The notes under the pieces were generated by a model. That model was not told the DNA's origin. It saw only the letters and a program-made list of their open reading frames with translations, and did not search any database. Below, in pieces: positions 16,050 to 24,147 of a stretch of DNA of 45,187 nt; the stretch's first letter is position 1; every line of letters begins with the position of its first letter. The stretch comes from Chlamydiota bacterium. GTDB lineage: Bacteria > Chlamydiota > Chlamydiia > Chlamydiales > Rhabdochlamydiaceae. Location: contig JABDFE010000005.1 in NCBI GenBank assembly GCA_013286675.1, forward strand, positions 1-45,187, written 5' to 3'. The translations under genes were made by a program, and so were the position numbers.

Positions 16050-17369
16050 TTATTCCTCTAAATTTCGGCGGGCCATTTCGATTTGTTTACGGAGCGTTTC
16101 ATCGCTTTGGAGCTGCTGGCTGACTTTTTTCCAAGCATGAAGGAGAGTAGAATGCGTTTTTCCACCGAAGGCAGAAGCGAGTTTCATCAGAGAATCGGTC
16201 ATGAGTTCTTTGGCAAGATACATGGCGACTTGGCGGGGGAAAGCAACCGTTTTAATCCGAGAAGACCCGCGGAGATCGCTCACGCGGACTTCAAAAAGGG
16301 TTCCGACGCAGTGAAGAATGTTGTCGACAGAAACTTTTTTCTGAGGATTGTGCTGAAGAAGCTCTCCAAGAGTAGTTTCTACGACTTCTTCAGTCACTTC
16401 TTTTCCCATATGGCGGGAAAAAGCAGAAAGCCGGTTGATAGCACCTTCTAATTGCCGGACGTTGTTGAAAATGTGTTCTGCGATGAAAAAGGCGACTTTA
16501 TGTGGAATACGGATGCCGCGGAGTTCAGCTTTGTGTTGTAAGATGGCAACGCGAGTTTCAATATCCGGAGCGCCGACATGGGCAACAAGACCCCATTCCA
16601 TCCGAGCAACAAGCCGCTCAGAGAGTTTAAGCTGGGAAGGCGGTTTGTCGGAGGTAATGACAATCTGTTTGTTCTGATTGATCAGACTTTCGAAGGTGTT
16701 GCAGAACTCATCTTCAAAGTTAAGGCGGCTTTGTAGGAATTGAATATCGTCAACAAGAAGGATGTCAAGGGAACGATAGAATCTTTTCATCCGATCCATC
16801 GATTTGTTTTTCAAATTATCAACGATGTCATTGATGAATCCTTCGGTGGTGATGCAATGGATCTTAAGTTTTTTATGATGCTGGCGGACATAATGGCCGA
16901 TGCCGTGGAGGAGATGGGTTTTTCCAAGACCGACACCGCCATGAATGAAGAGGGGATTGTACGATTTGCCGGGATGAGAAGCGACACCGAGCGCTGCAGA
17001 TTTAACGAATTGGTTGGAGGCGCCTTCGATGAAATTTTCAAAAGTGTAATGGGGATTGAGTTTGAGATTATCCTGAGCAGGAGGGGCTTCTTCCAAAATA
17101 GGCTGCTTTTTTATTTCTTCAGAGATGATGAACTTTAATGCTAGGTCGCCATTGGTTTTGACAGGAACAAAGCCGGCGAGATCTTTTTTGTAGTTGGCGA
17201 GGAGATATTCTTGAACAAAGATGTTCGGAACTCTTAAAACGAGCTCATCTGCTCCGTTTTCAGCAACTTGAATCGGTGCAATCCAATTTTGAAATTCAGC
17301 TGCAGAACACTTTTCTTCGATGTAGGCGAGGAAATCGGACCAGATGTCCGCCTGATTTTTTGTGAGCAT
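16050..17369 (-). CDS. dnaA: Chromosomal replication initiator DnaA (DnaA_2-type of Chlamydiae)
   Basis: 439 residues with the four-domain plan: domain I (~1-85), short linker, AAA+ domain from ~105 with Walker A GGVGLGKT (144-151), Walker B LLVDD (D207, D208) and sensor segments, then DNA-binding domain IV (~350-439). Domain IV keeps [11 protein letters not shown] but the signature loop reads [11 protein letters not shown] (402-412) against the usual GGRDHTTVLHA, so three box-contacting positions differ. Chlamydiae carry two dnaA genes; synteny (bactofilin on one side, TPR and CT273-like genes on the other) marks this as the CT275 counterpart. I found no cluster of TTATCCACA boxes next to it, so the origin need not be here. 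Confidence 0.95.
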   Translation of the reverse strand: MLTKNQADIWSDFLAYIEEKCSAAEFQNWIAPIQVAENGADELVLRVPNIFVQEYLLANYKKDLAGFVPVKTNGDLALKFIISEEIKKQPILEEAPPAQDNLKLNPHYTFENFIEGASNQFVKSAALGVASHPGKSYNPLFIHGGVGLGKTHLLHGIGHYVRQHHKKLKIHCITTEGFINDIVDNLKNKSMDRMKRFYRSLDILLVDDIQFLQSRLNFEDEFCNTFESLINQNKQIVITSDKPPSQLKLSERLVARMEWGLVAHVGAPDIETRVAILQHKAELRGIRIPHKVAFFIAEHIFNNVRQLEGAINRLSAFSRHMGKEVTEEVVETTLGELLQHNPQKKVSVDNILHCVGTLFEVRVSDLRGSSRIKTVAFPRQVAMYLAKELMTDSLMKLASAFGGKTHSTLLHAWKKVSQQLQSDETLRKQIEMARRNLEE

Positions 17370-17398
17370 AGGCTTAATGTTTTATCACGCTGTAGAAT

Positions 17399-17794
17399 TT
17401 AAGTGTACGAGAGAAGCAGTGCTGATGCTTGGTTTGCAATCGCTGCATCGGAATGGCCGACGAGGCTTTTTGCTTGAGCAATCGCTTGCCGTCGATAACC
17501 CAGGGCAAAAAGAGCTTTCACGCGATTAAGGAGAGTCGTTGAATGGTTCGGTTCAATTTTGAGTGCTTGTTCAATGGTGCTGAGAGCTTGGAGATTATGT
17601 CCTGTTTCTAAATAGAGTCCACCAAGAGTTTGTAAATCATAGGCGTCGCTTTGATTAAAGGTGACAAGAGCTTCAAAAAACGATTGAGCGATATCGAACT
17701 TACCTTGTTTAAGATAAGCGTATCCCAGATATCTTAAATCTTCCAGCGCTTCTGCGTCCCAACCTACGATTTCTGACCATTTAAGTGAGCTCAT
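17399..17794 (-). CDS. Small TPR protein, SycD/LcrH-like (CT274 counterpart)
   Basis: 131 residues made almost wholly of three TPR motifs (YLGYAYLKQGKFDIAQSFFEAL, LGGLYLETGHNLQALSTIEQALKIEPN, NRVKALFALGYRRQAIAQA). This resembles class II type III secretion chaperones of the SycD/LcrH kind. It lies 29 bp upstream of dnaA and 6 bp downstream of the next gene, so the three are probably one transcript. The same trio is found in C. trachomatis (CT273-CT275). Whether it serves secretion or replication is not shown by sequence. Confidence 0.8.
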   Translation of the reverse strand: MSSLKWSEIVGWDAEALEDLRYLGYAYLKQGKFDIAQSFFEALVTFNQSDAYDLQTLGGLYLETGHNLQALSTIEQALKIEPNHSTTLLNRVKALFALGYRRQAIAQAKSLVGHSDAAIANQASALLLSYT

Positions 17795-17800
17795 GATGAA

Positions 17801-18262
17801 TCACCCCTTTTGGTACTGTTTACAGCGCGACACAATATCTATCAAGTCTTTGTTTAACACGCTCATGAGCTTGAGGACTTGCAGAAGTAAGTTTTTTTCT
17901 TGATCCCATAAGTCTTTGTCTTGTTCTTCTCCCGATGCGCCTTGGATCCGGGTGATCAAAGAATCTTGTTGTTCATCCGATCCTAAAAAACCGACAAGCT
18001 GAGAAGTAAAAAGACGTCGTCTTTGGGTGACAAACCCTTTTGGCATTTGGAAGGCGGCCCACGTCGGATTGCGGGTATAGAGACCTAAGAGAACTTCAAT
18101 TTGAGATTGAGAGGTCGGCAGATTGACATCGGAAACCGCATGCTTAGCAATGCTATCGGCATCCTGAGTTAGCGGCTGAGTTTGAGTTAAAATCTCTTGA
18201 TCTTTTGCCCATCGAATCGAAACATCGAGGGGGAGATTCGAGACTGTTTTAGGTTCAACCAC
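17801..18262 (-). CDS. Conserved chlamydial hypothetical protein (CT273 position)
   Basis: 153 residues, mostly alpha-helical, with a polar N-terminus (~1-50) and helical segments near SQSQIEVLLGLY and NLLLQVLKLMSVLNKDLIDIV. There is no signal peptide, membrane helix or recognised motif. It is first in a run CT273-like, TPR, dnaA, with 6 bp to the next gene. Identification with CT273 rests on gene order, not on residues I can cite. The 206-bp gap upstream (18263-18468) is AT-rich and presumably carries its promoter; no clear element stands out. Confidence 0.7.
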   Translation of the reverse strand: MVEPKTVSNLPLDVSIRWAKDQEILTQTQPLTQDADSIAKHAVSDVNLPTSQSQIEVLLGLYTRNPTWAAFQMPKGFVTQRRRLFTSQLVGFLGSDEQQDSLITRIQGASGEEQDKDLWDQEKNLLLQVLKLMSVLNKDLIDIVSRCKQYQKG

Positions 18263-18468
18263 GTTTTGCTTCCTTTTGCTGGGCTGTCAAGTTTAACAAT
18301 CCTAGCCTTTTATACCAAGAACGAGCCTTTACCCTTATTTACTCCGTTTCAAAATTTGTCTCAACACCCAAATTCCTGGAATTTCATACACTTTCCATAA
18401 GATAGAAAAAATATTTTTTGCATATTTTTAAATATTAAGTGACAATAACTGAAAGTATCTCAAGATTG

Positions 18469-19908
18469 TTAGAATAGATCATTCATCGTTAGTTCTATAT
18501 CAACTAAGCCGAGCTCTTTTCCCCTAACGCCATAAGTTGTAATGAGGGTTAGAAAGATGCTTTTTTTTGAATTTGTTTTGCTGATGAAAATGCTTTTTTT
18601 GGCCTGCAATTTTAATGCGTAATCTTGGTCTATAGTGAAGGGTTCGTTTGTATATTTGATTTCACATAAGTTGATGCAGTGATCTGCTCGATCAATGAGT
18701 AAATCAATTTGAGTTCCTCTTTCATCGCTATTTTTTGAAGCTTTATAGAGCCATGTCGATTCCGTTGTAGAAACGCCGCTAATCCCTAATGCCTCTTTAA
18801 TTTTTCGAATATGTTTCATGCAGAGACTTTCAAAAGCATATCCTGACCATGCACGACCTGCGGGTGAATGTCCTATTTTGAGCCAGAAATTTTCATCGAC
18901 ACCACTTAAAGCTACACTTTTTGCTTGAGTAATCCATCTTAGATAAAAAAGAGAGTATTCATCGATGAGTCTATACCGCATTTCTTGTTTCTTTTTACCG
19001 AAGCTAGCTATTGGAACAATAAATCCCGATGCTTCCAACTCATCTAAAATCGTTGTCAATCCACCGCCAGAAGAAATTTTTGTAGCCTCACAGATTTGAG
19101 CCTTTGTTAATCCTCCAGTTATCTCTGCTAAGGCCTTTACCACACTGATATGGCGATTGTAATGTTGGAATAGAGATGAATAGAGCTCATCAAATTCTTT
19201 AAAAAGAGGGCCATCAAAACAAACTTGACTAATCACTTGGAGTGAAGATTTTCCTTTTTCCACATGCGTGAGATATTTAGCTACGCCTCCTATGGCCATG
19301 TAGATATCGATGAGCTGTTTTCGATCTAATGTGATTCCTCGATGTTGCAGAAATTTTTCAGTTTCAGATAAATCAAAGGGTAGCAACCGAATTTCCGCTG
19401 TTAAACGGCCATGAAGACCTCCTTTATTGCGAATGATCTTCTTAATCATCCAAGATGCTGCGGAACCGCACACAATCAGGATAACGCGAGGATCGTCGGA
19501 CATATATCTGTTCCAGAAATGTTCCAGGGCCTGTATAAAGCTCGAGCGGCGTGTTGCAAGCCAAGGCAGTTCATCAAAGAAGAGGATAATACGTTCAGTG
19601 CTAGGCATCTTTTCGATCGCTTGCCTGAGTCGATTTAGTCCCTCAATCCAACTCTTCGGTGGGGAAGTCGGAGGCGTGCCAAAAACACGAGAGAATTCTA
19701 TGCTGAAACTTTGGAGTTGTTGTCCTAATGAGCCATCTTTGATCCCTGTGAGCTCAAAATAAAGACCTTTTTTCTTAAAAAATTGCCGAATTAAAAAGGT
19801 TTTTCCAATACGTCTTCTCCCATAAACAGCCAGAAATTCTGGCTGCTTGGAATGGTAAATTCCGTCTAAAATTTTAAGTTCTCGCTGTCTGGCAAAAATA
19901 TTTTCCAT
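18469..19908 (-). CDS. AAA ATPase with C-terminal DUF234 (archaeal-type ATPase family), copy A
   Basis: 479 residues. Walker A is YGRRRIGKT (~29-37), Walker B is IILFFDELPW, followed by a conserved VCGSAASWM segment. A winged-helix part sits at ~250-310 (LTKAQICEATKISSGGGLTTILDELEASGFI), and the DUF234 region ends in a nuclease-like patch (GTQIDLLIDR ... LCEIKYT; D and E-x-K). It is clearly homologous throughout to the gene at 26394-27854. The start at 19908 has GGA six bases upstream. Family function is not established. It breaks the chlamydial order between the CT273-like gene and mraZ, so it was probably inserted. Two long palindromes and a half-site lie directly upstream. Confidence 0.92.
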   Translation of the reverse strand: MENIFARQRELKILDGIYHSKQPEFLAVYGRRRIGKTFLIRQFFKKKGLYFELTGIKDGSLGQQLQSFSIEFSRVFGTPPTSPPKSWIEGLNRLRQAIEKMPSTERIILFFDELPWLATRRSSFIQALEHFWNRYMSDDPRVILIVCGSAASWMIKKIIRNKGGLHGRLTAEIRLLPFDLSETEKFLQHRGITLDRKQLIDIYMAIGGVAKYLTHVEKGKSSLQVISQVCFDGPLFKEFDELYSSLFQHYNRHISVVKALAEITGGLTKAQICEATKISSGGGLTTILDELEASGFIVPIASFGKKKQEMRYRLIDEYSLFYLRWITQAKSVALSGVDENFWLKIGHSPAGRAWSGYAFESLCMKHIRKIKEALGISGVSTTESTWLYKASKNSDERGTQIDLLIDRADHCINLCEIKYTNEPFTIDQDYALKLQAKKSIFISKTNSKKSIFLTLITTYGVRGKELGLVDIELTMNDLF

Positions 19909-19917
19909 AAAGATCCA

Positions 19918-20034
19918 TTTTCCGCTAAATATAGCCTATATTCCGCGGAAACGCAATAAAAAAAAGAGCTTCCGCGAGATATAGACTATATTCCGCGGAA
20001 TCCCGTGAAAAAAAGCAGTTTCCGCGGATTATAA
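19918..20034 (-). promoter_or_regulatory. Long palindromic operators (two full copies and a half-site) upstream of ATPase copy A
   Basis: Copy 1 (19918-19950, 33 bp, centre 19934) has arms TTTCCGC..AATATAG around one base, with only two unpaired positions per arm. Copy 2 (19970-20000, centre 19985) has the same core ATATAG-N-CTATAT and flanks TTCCGCG/CGCGGAA. A third, half or decayed copy begins at 20019 (TTTCCGCGGATTATA). Centres or arm starts are 51 and ~50 bp apart, close to five helical turns. The TATAG/CTATA core can serve as a -10 hexamer, so these are likely operators over the promoter. They also read as a possible control for any divergent transcript. Confidence 0.7.
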
Positions 20035-20132
20035 AATTTCAAACGGCTATAACTCATTAACTGTTAAAGGGTTGTTTTTGTGGGTGCCCTTTCTGGATCT
20101 CGTTATCACCGGACCAAACTCTCCACGTAAAT

Positions 20133-20168
20133 AGGGCCCATCCGGGCCTTATTTTGTTTTTTTTGCCT
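20133..20168 (+). terminator. Orphan rho-independent terminator
   Basis: The stem AGGGCCC / GGGCCT with loop ATCC and one bulged G is followed by TATTTTGTTTTTTTT on the plus strand. No plus-strand gene lies in the preceding 2 kb, so it may close a short RNA, end a lost gene (an open frame of ~35 codons, TVKGLFLWVPFLDLVITG, stops just before the stem), or act in the mraZ leader. The rest of 20035-20250 shows nothing else. Confidence 0.5.
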
Positions 20169-20253
20169 AATATTTTTACTTTTTTCCCACAGATTCCCAC
20201 ATTTCTGAATATTTTTATAAGTCGTTGTAAATAGATGGTTTATGAAATGATTT

Positions 20254-20270
20254 TGGTGGTAGCTGGTGGG
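20254..20270 (+). promoter_or_regulatory. Possible MraZ operator repeats
   Basis: TGGTGG at 20254 and TGGTGGG at 20264 recur with a 10-bp period about 80 bp before mraZ. Known MraZ sites in other bacteria are short G-rich (TGGG-type) direct repeats with such spacing, and MraZ usually represses its own operon. Only two repeats are seen. Confidence 0.35.
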
Positions 20271-20339
20271 TGAAAATCTGGAAAAAACTTGCGGATTTGA
20301 TGAATCGGTGTTAAATTGTGGCAAAAGGTGAAAAAGAGC

Positions 20340-20888
20340 ATGACCAAGTTTTTCTTCAGCGGATCTAGCCATGCAAAACTCGACGGAAAGAATCGTTTTG
20401 TTCTTCCGCAACAGATGCGTTTTGGCTTGGTGGAAAACGGCGCTTTAGAATTTACCATAGCTCTAGGCCTTGGCGGCTGTTTAGCGATCTATCGCAAGAG
20501 CGATATCGAAAAGATTGTGGAGAAGTTCCAATCGAAACAGCACATGGCCAAGTATCAAAAGTTTTTCACATTGTTCTTTTCTACTCTCCATCAAACGACA
20601 TGTGACTCTGTAGGACGGATCCTTCTTCCTCCAGTGCTGATGAAAGCCGTCGATATCAAGAGCGAGCTCGTGATCGCAGGGGTCTTGAATAAGATCGAGA
20701 TCTGGCCAAAAGAAGTCTATGACGCTCAGCTCAAGGCTGCGATGGAAGGAAAAGAAGAAGGTTTTGATTTAGCGAAAATGACCGAAGAGGCGTTTGCGCT
20801 CCTTGGCGAAGATGAAAGTGAAGAAGCTGTTTCTGATGCTGCAAAAAAACTGGCCGATTTAAAAGACAAAGCTTTGCATGAAGTCTAA
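20340..20888 (+). CDS. mraZ: Transcriptional regulator MraZ
   Basis: 182 residues from the ATG at 20340, giving MTKFFFSGSSHAKLDGKNRFVLPQQMR, the normal MraZ opening; an upstream in-frame TTG at 20316 is less likely. Two AbrB/SpoVT-type halves are present (N-terminal HAKLDGKNRFVLP and the second copy around DSVGRILLPPVLMKAVDI). The acidic C-terminal tail (~140-182) makes it longer than the usual ~145-155 residues. MraZ is a DNA-binding ring protein that controls the division/cell-wall cluster it heads. It overlaps rsmH by 11 bp, so the two are translationally coupled. Confidence 0.93.
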   Translation: MTKFFFSGSSHAKLDGKNRFVLPQQMRFGLVENGALEFTIALGLGGCLAIYRKSDIEKIVEKFQSKQHMAKYQKFFTLFFSTLHQTTCDSVGRILLPPVLMKAVDIKSELVIAGVLNKIEIWPKEVYDAQLKAAMEGKEEGFDLAKMTEEAFALLGEDESEEAVSDAAKKLADLKDKALHEV

Positions 20889-21785
20889 TCACACGTCCGT
20901 CATGGTCGCAGAGTTTCTGAAGTACTTCGAACCGGTAAACATTAAGGTGTTTTTTGAAGGCACGGTGGGAGCTGGTGGGCATGCAGAGGCAATATTAGAG
21001 GCCCATCCCGAGATTGAAACATATCTCGCGTGTGATCGGGACCCAGAAGCGTTGGAATTAGCAGAGGCCAGGCTCAAACCCTGGAAAGGCAAAGTCGAGT
21101 TCGTTAGGGGAAACTTCGGTGATCTCGACCAGATTCTTCGTAAAAGGGGAATCAAAGAAGTAAACGGTTTTTTTTTGACCTAGGGGTATCATCCATGCAA
21201 TTCGATAAAGGATACAAAGGTTTTAGCTTCTCTAAAGACGGGCCTCTCGATATGAGAATGGACCCTGAAGACGATGTGACTGCAAAAGAGATCGTCAACC
21301 GCTTTTCTGAGCAAAAACTCGGAGAGATTTTCCGCGAATATGGTGAAGAGCCTCATTGGAAAAAAGCCGCTAGAGCTATTGTTGAAGCCCGTCATAAAAA
21401 ACCGATTGAAACGACGCAGCAATTAGCTGCGCTACTCATGTCTGCAATCGGCTTTAAAAGAGGTGGAAAACTCCATCCTGCAACGCTTGTTTTCCAAGCG
21501 CTCCGCATCGTGGTCAATAAAGAATTAGATGCGATCCAAAACGGACTGACAAACGCCCTTAAGTTTATGGCCCGTGGTGCTAGAACGGGAGCGATCAGTT
21601 TCCATAGCTTGGAAGACCGTTTAGTCAAAAATATTTTTCGTGCTGCTTGCCACCGTTCAAAAAAGGACGGTCCAGCAGAATTTATGAAACTCTTAACTAA
21701 AAAACCTCTGGTGCCCACTTATGCCGAGATTCGGATGAATCCGAGATCTCGCAGTGCCAAGATGCGTTTTGTAGAGAGAACATAG
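20878..21785 (+). CDS. rsmH: 16S rRNA m4C1402 methyltransferase RsmH (MraW), frameshifted in this sequence
   Basis: The first part (20878-21183) reads MKSNHTSVMVAEFLKYF ... GTVGAGGHAEAIL ... LACDRDPEAL, the SAM-binding start of RsmH, and stops soon after VNGFF. The second part opens in another frame with DLGVSSMQFD ... GFSF and runs to 21785 with the usual PATLVFQALRIVVNKEL and ISFHSLEDRLVK. The break lies in a run of nine T (21168-21176); ten T would give an uninterrupted protein of ~302 residues, matching the DGxLLDLGVSS motif of relatives. Both halves are otherwise well conserved, so a sequencing error or slippage on the T run is more likely than decay. RsmH methylates the ribosomal P-site base C1402. 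It lies in the mraZ-rsmH-ftsL-ftsI-murE-amiA run. Confidence 0.9.
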
Positions 21786-21802
21786 GAAAGAAAGGAGGGG
21801 TC

Positions 21803-22162
21803 ATGTTCAACGGCATTTTTTCTCGACTCCTTATCTGTCTCTTTGTTTTTAGCCTTTCCATCTATTCTTATTTAGATAAACAAAATAGTTGTACGCAGCT
21901 GAAGATGCACTTGCCCAAGTTGACAAAAGAGATTGCAGCGATCAACGAGGTCAATGCCAATCTCCAGTACCAGATCGAGTGTTTTGAAAATCCTCAGAAT
22001 TTGCTTACCATGGCTAGCAGCCCAGAATATGCACACCTTAAATTTCCTTTTACTGAAGAAGTGCTTACGGTAAAGGAAGGGCTTGCAGTACAATATAGCC
22101 AGCCTAAGGAAAAAAAGGCCGAGCCAGCAAAGTCGAAAACTCCGATCGTTGCTAGACACTAA
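21803..22162 (+). CDS. ftsL: FtsL-like division protein (CT271 counterpart)
   Basis: 119 residues: short N-terminus, one membrane helix (~7-24, FSRLLICLFVFSLSIYSYL), then a heptad-rich coiled coil (~30-62, LKMHLPKLTKEIAAINEVNANLQYQI) and a Lys/Pro-rich tail. This single-pass topology, size and place between rsmH and ftsI are those of FtsL, which bridges early and late division proteins. Sequence similarity in the family is low, so context carries the call. AGGAGG (21793-21798) lies just ahead of the ATG. Confidence 0.82.
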   Translation: MFNGIFSRLLICLFVFSLSIYSYLDKQNSCTQLKMHLPKLTKEIAAINEVNANLQYQIECFENPQNLLTMASSPEYAHLKFPFTEEVLTVKEGLAVQYSQPKEKKAEPAKSKTPIVARH

Positions 22163-22182
22163 TTTTCTAAAGATTTCTAGTT

Positions 22183-24147
22183 ATGCCTGAAGATCCCAAA
22201 ACTCCTCCGACTGCGCATGATAGACGTTTGCTTGTCTATGTCGCTCTCTTCTTGTTAGTTCTTTTTGCTCTGATCATCGTCCAATTTTATAAAATCCAAA
22301 TCATTGATGGAGACAAATGGAGGCGTGCTGCCAACCGTCAACATAAACTTTCGGTGATTGAGCCGTATTGCAGGGGAGTGTTCTATTCCAATACTGCTGT
22401 AAAAAAAGGGCATCCAGAAAAAGCGCAAGCTTTTGTGATCGATGTTCCTAAGTTCCACCTCTATGCCGATCCTGAAATGATCCCCGAATCTTGCCGCAAA
22501 GATATCGTTAAAAGACTGCAGTTAACCCTCGATCTTTCTGATGCAGATACCAAGAAGCTCGCTGTGCAGCTGGAGAAAAAAAGCCGCAGCAGAAAACTCA
22601 TCTTATGGCTCACTCGAGAAATGCACGATAACATTGCGAAATGGTGGCAGCCGTATGCTAGGTCCCACAAAATCCCACGCAATGCTCTTTTCTTCGTAGG
22701 CGATTACAAACGGTCGTATCCCTTTGGAAAACTTCTCGGCCAAGTCCTTCACACGGTTCGCTCTGAAAGAGACCAAGCGACGCACCAATGCATCCCGACA
22801 GGCGGACTCGAACTTTCTTTAAATAAATATCTCAAAGGAGAAGACGGACGGCGTGTGATTTTGCGCTCGCCTAGGCAACCTTTGGAAACGGGGACTGTGA
22901 CAAAACAGCCTCAGCATGGATCGGATGTCTATTTGACCATCAATCACCATCTCCAAGCAATTGCTGAAGAAGAGATTGCTAAGGCTGTTTTGGCAGCGAA
23001 TTCGACTAGCGGCTGGGCTTTGATGATGGATCCCTACACGGGGGAAATTTTAGCCTGGGCTCAATATCCATTTTTTGAACCAGCGCGCTACAAAGATTAT
23101 TTCAACGATCCGAAAAAAGAAGAACACACAAAGCTCAAGGCGATCACCGATCCGTACGAGCCGGGATCGACGTTTAAGGACCTGACAATTGCCATCTGTT
23201 TAAGAGCCAATACGGAATTAAAAAAACAAGGCAAGACACCGCTTTTTTCCATCGATGAGAAAATCCCGACAAAAGCTCGCAACTTTCCTGGAAGAGGCAA
23301 GCCTTTATCGGATACCCATCACTATAGTTATCTCAACATGTACATGGGGATGCAAAAATCATCTAACGTCTACATGGCGACCATGATCCAGCGCGTCATT
23401 GAACGGATGGGAGAAGCCTGGTATAGAAAAGCGCTTGAGGATTTTGGCATTGGAACAAAGACTGGAATTGAGCTCACGGCTGAAAGCGCAGGATTACTCC
23501 CACGCTTAGGAAAAATGTACCCAAACGGGGCTCTTGAATGGTCTAAAGCAACACCATGGTCCTTAGCAATGGGTCATAACGTTTTGGTCAATAGCTTGCA
23601 GATGCTTCGCGTCTATGGAATTTTTGCGAATGGCGGAGTTGATGTGAAGCCAACACTTATCCGGAAGATCGTTAAAAAAGATGGCACTGTGGTCTTGGAC
23701 AACACCTCTGCTAAACCTTCCCGCCGTATCCTAGATGCCGATGATGTCAGAGAAATCAACAAAGCCATGCGGTTTGTCACTCTCCCTGGCGGAACAGCCC
23801 GCCGGGGAAATATCCCTGGTTATACAGAAGTCGGAAAAACCGGCACGACCGAAAAAGTCATCAACGGAGTCTATTCCAAAAAAGATCATATCTCGACCTT
23901 CATTGGATTTGCACCGGCGACCAAGCCTCGGATTGTTTTACTTGTCGCAATCGACAATCCTGAGTACAAATATACACCAGGTGTCGGCAGAAACCAAATG
24001 GGTGGCATGTGCGCAGCTCCTGCCTTTAGAGAAATTGGCCTAAGGTCGCTCCGCTACTTAGGCGTGCCCGAAGACGATCCGAACAATGATGCCTGGGATA
24101 AAGAAGTCAAAGATCTAAAAGCGCTCTTTGACAAGTGGAACCACTAA
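22183..24147 (+). CDS. ftsI: Division-specific peptidoglycan transpeptidase FtsI (PBP3)
   Basis: 654 residues: one membrane helix (~15-38), pedestal domain (~60-240), and transpeptidase domain with all three penicillin-binding motifs: S329-T-F-K332 (EPGSTFK), S393-S-N395, and K552-T-G554 (VGKTGTTEK). It cross-links septal peptidoglycan; in Chlamydiae it works with MreB-driven division in the absence of FtsZ (family knowledge). It follows ftsL by 20 bp and its TAA shares one base with the ATG of murE. A long C-terminal end past KTG (~100 residues) has no PASTA repeats. Confidence 0.96.
   Translation: MPEDPKTPPTAHDRRLLVYVALFLLVLFALIIVQFYKIQIIDGDKWRRAANRQHKLSVIEPYCRGVFYSNTAVKKGHPEKAQAFVIDVPKFHLYADPEMIPESCRKDIVKRLQLTLDLSDADTKKLAVQLEKKSRSRKLILWLTREMHDNIAKWWQPYARSHKIPRNALFFVGDYKRSYPFGKLLGQVLHTVRSERDQATHQCIPTGGLELSLNKYLKGEDGRRVILRSPRQPLETGTVTKQPQHGSDVYLTINHHLQAIAEEEIAKAVLAANSTSGWALMMDPYTGEILAWAQYPFFEPARYKDYFNDPKKEEHTKLKAITDPYEPGSTFKDLTIAICLRANTELKKQGKTPLFSIDEKIPTKARNFPGRGKPLSDTHHYSYLNMYMGMQKSSNVYMATMIQRVIERMGEAWYRKALEDFGIGTKTGIELTAESAGLLPRLGKMYPNGALEWSKATPWSLAMGHNVLVNSLQMLRVYGIFANGGVDVKPTLIRKIVKKDGTVVLDNTSAKPSRRILDADDVREINKAMRFVTLPGGTARRGNIPGYTEVGKTGTTEKVINGVYSKKDHISTFIGFAPATKPRIVLLVAIDNPEYKYTPGVGRNQMGGMCAAPAFREIGLRSLRYLGVPEDDPNNDAWDKEVKDLKALFDKWNH

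Noticed and set aside
16740-17138. Plus-strand frame opposite dnaA (and other antisense frames in dnaA, the P-type ATPase and bactofilin)
   Set aside because: Antisense shadows of conserved genes; no independent evidence of coding.
15500-17800. Replication origin beside dnaA
   Set aside because: No cluster of DnaA boxes or AT-rich unwinding region is visible, and chlamydial dnaA_2 is not a reliable origin marker.
20106-20411. Minus-strand frame of 101 codons over the mraZ start
   Set aside because: Covers the orphan terminator and mraZ 5' end, no motif, no ribosome site.
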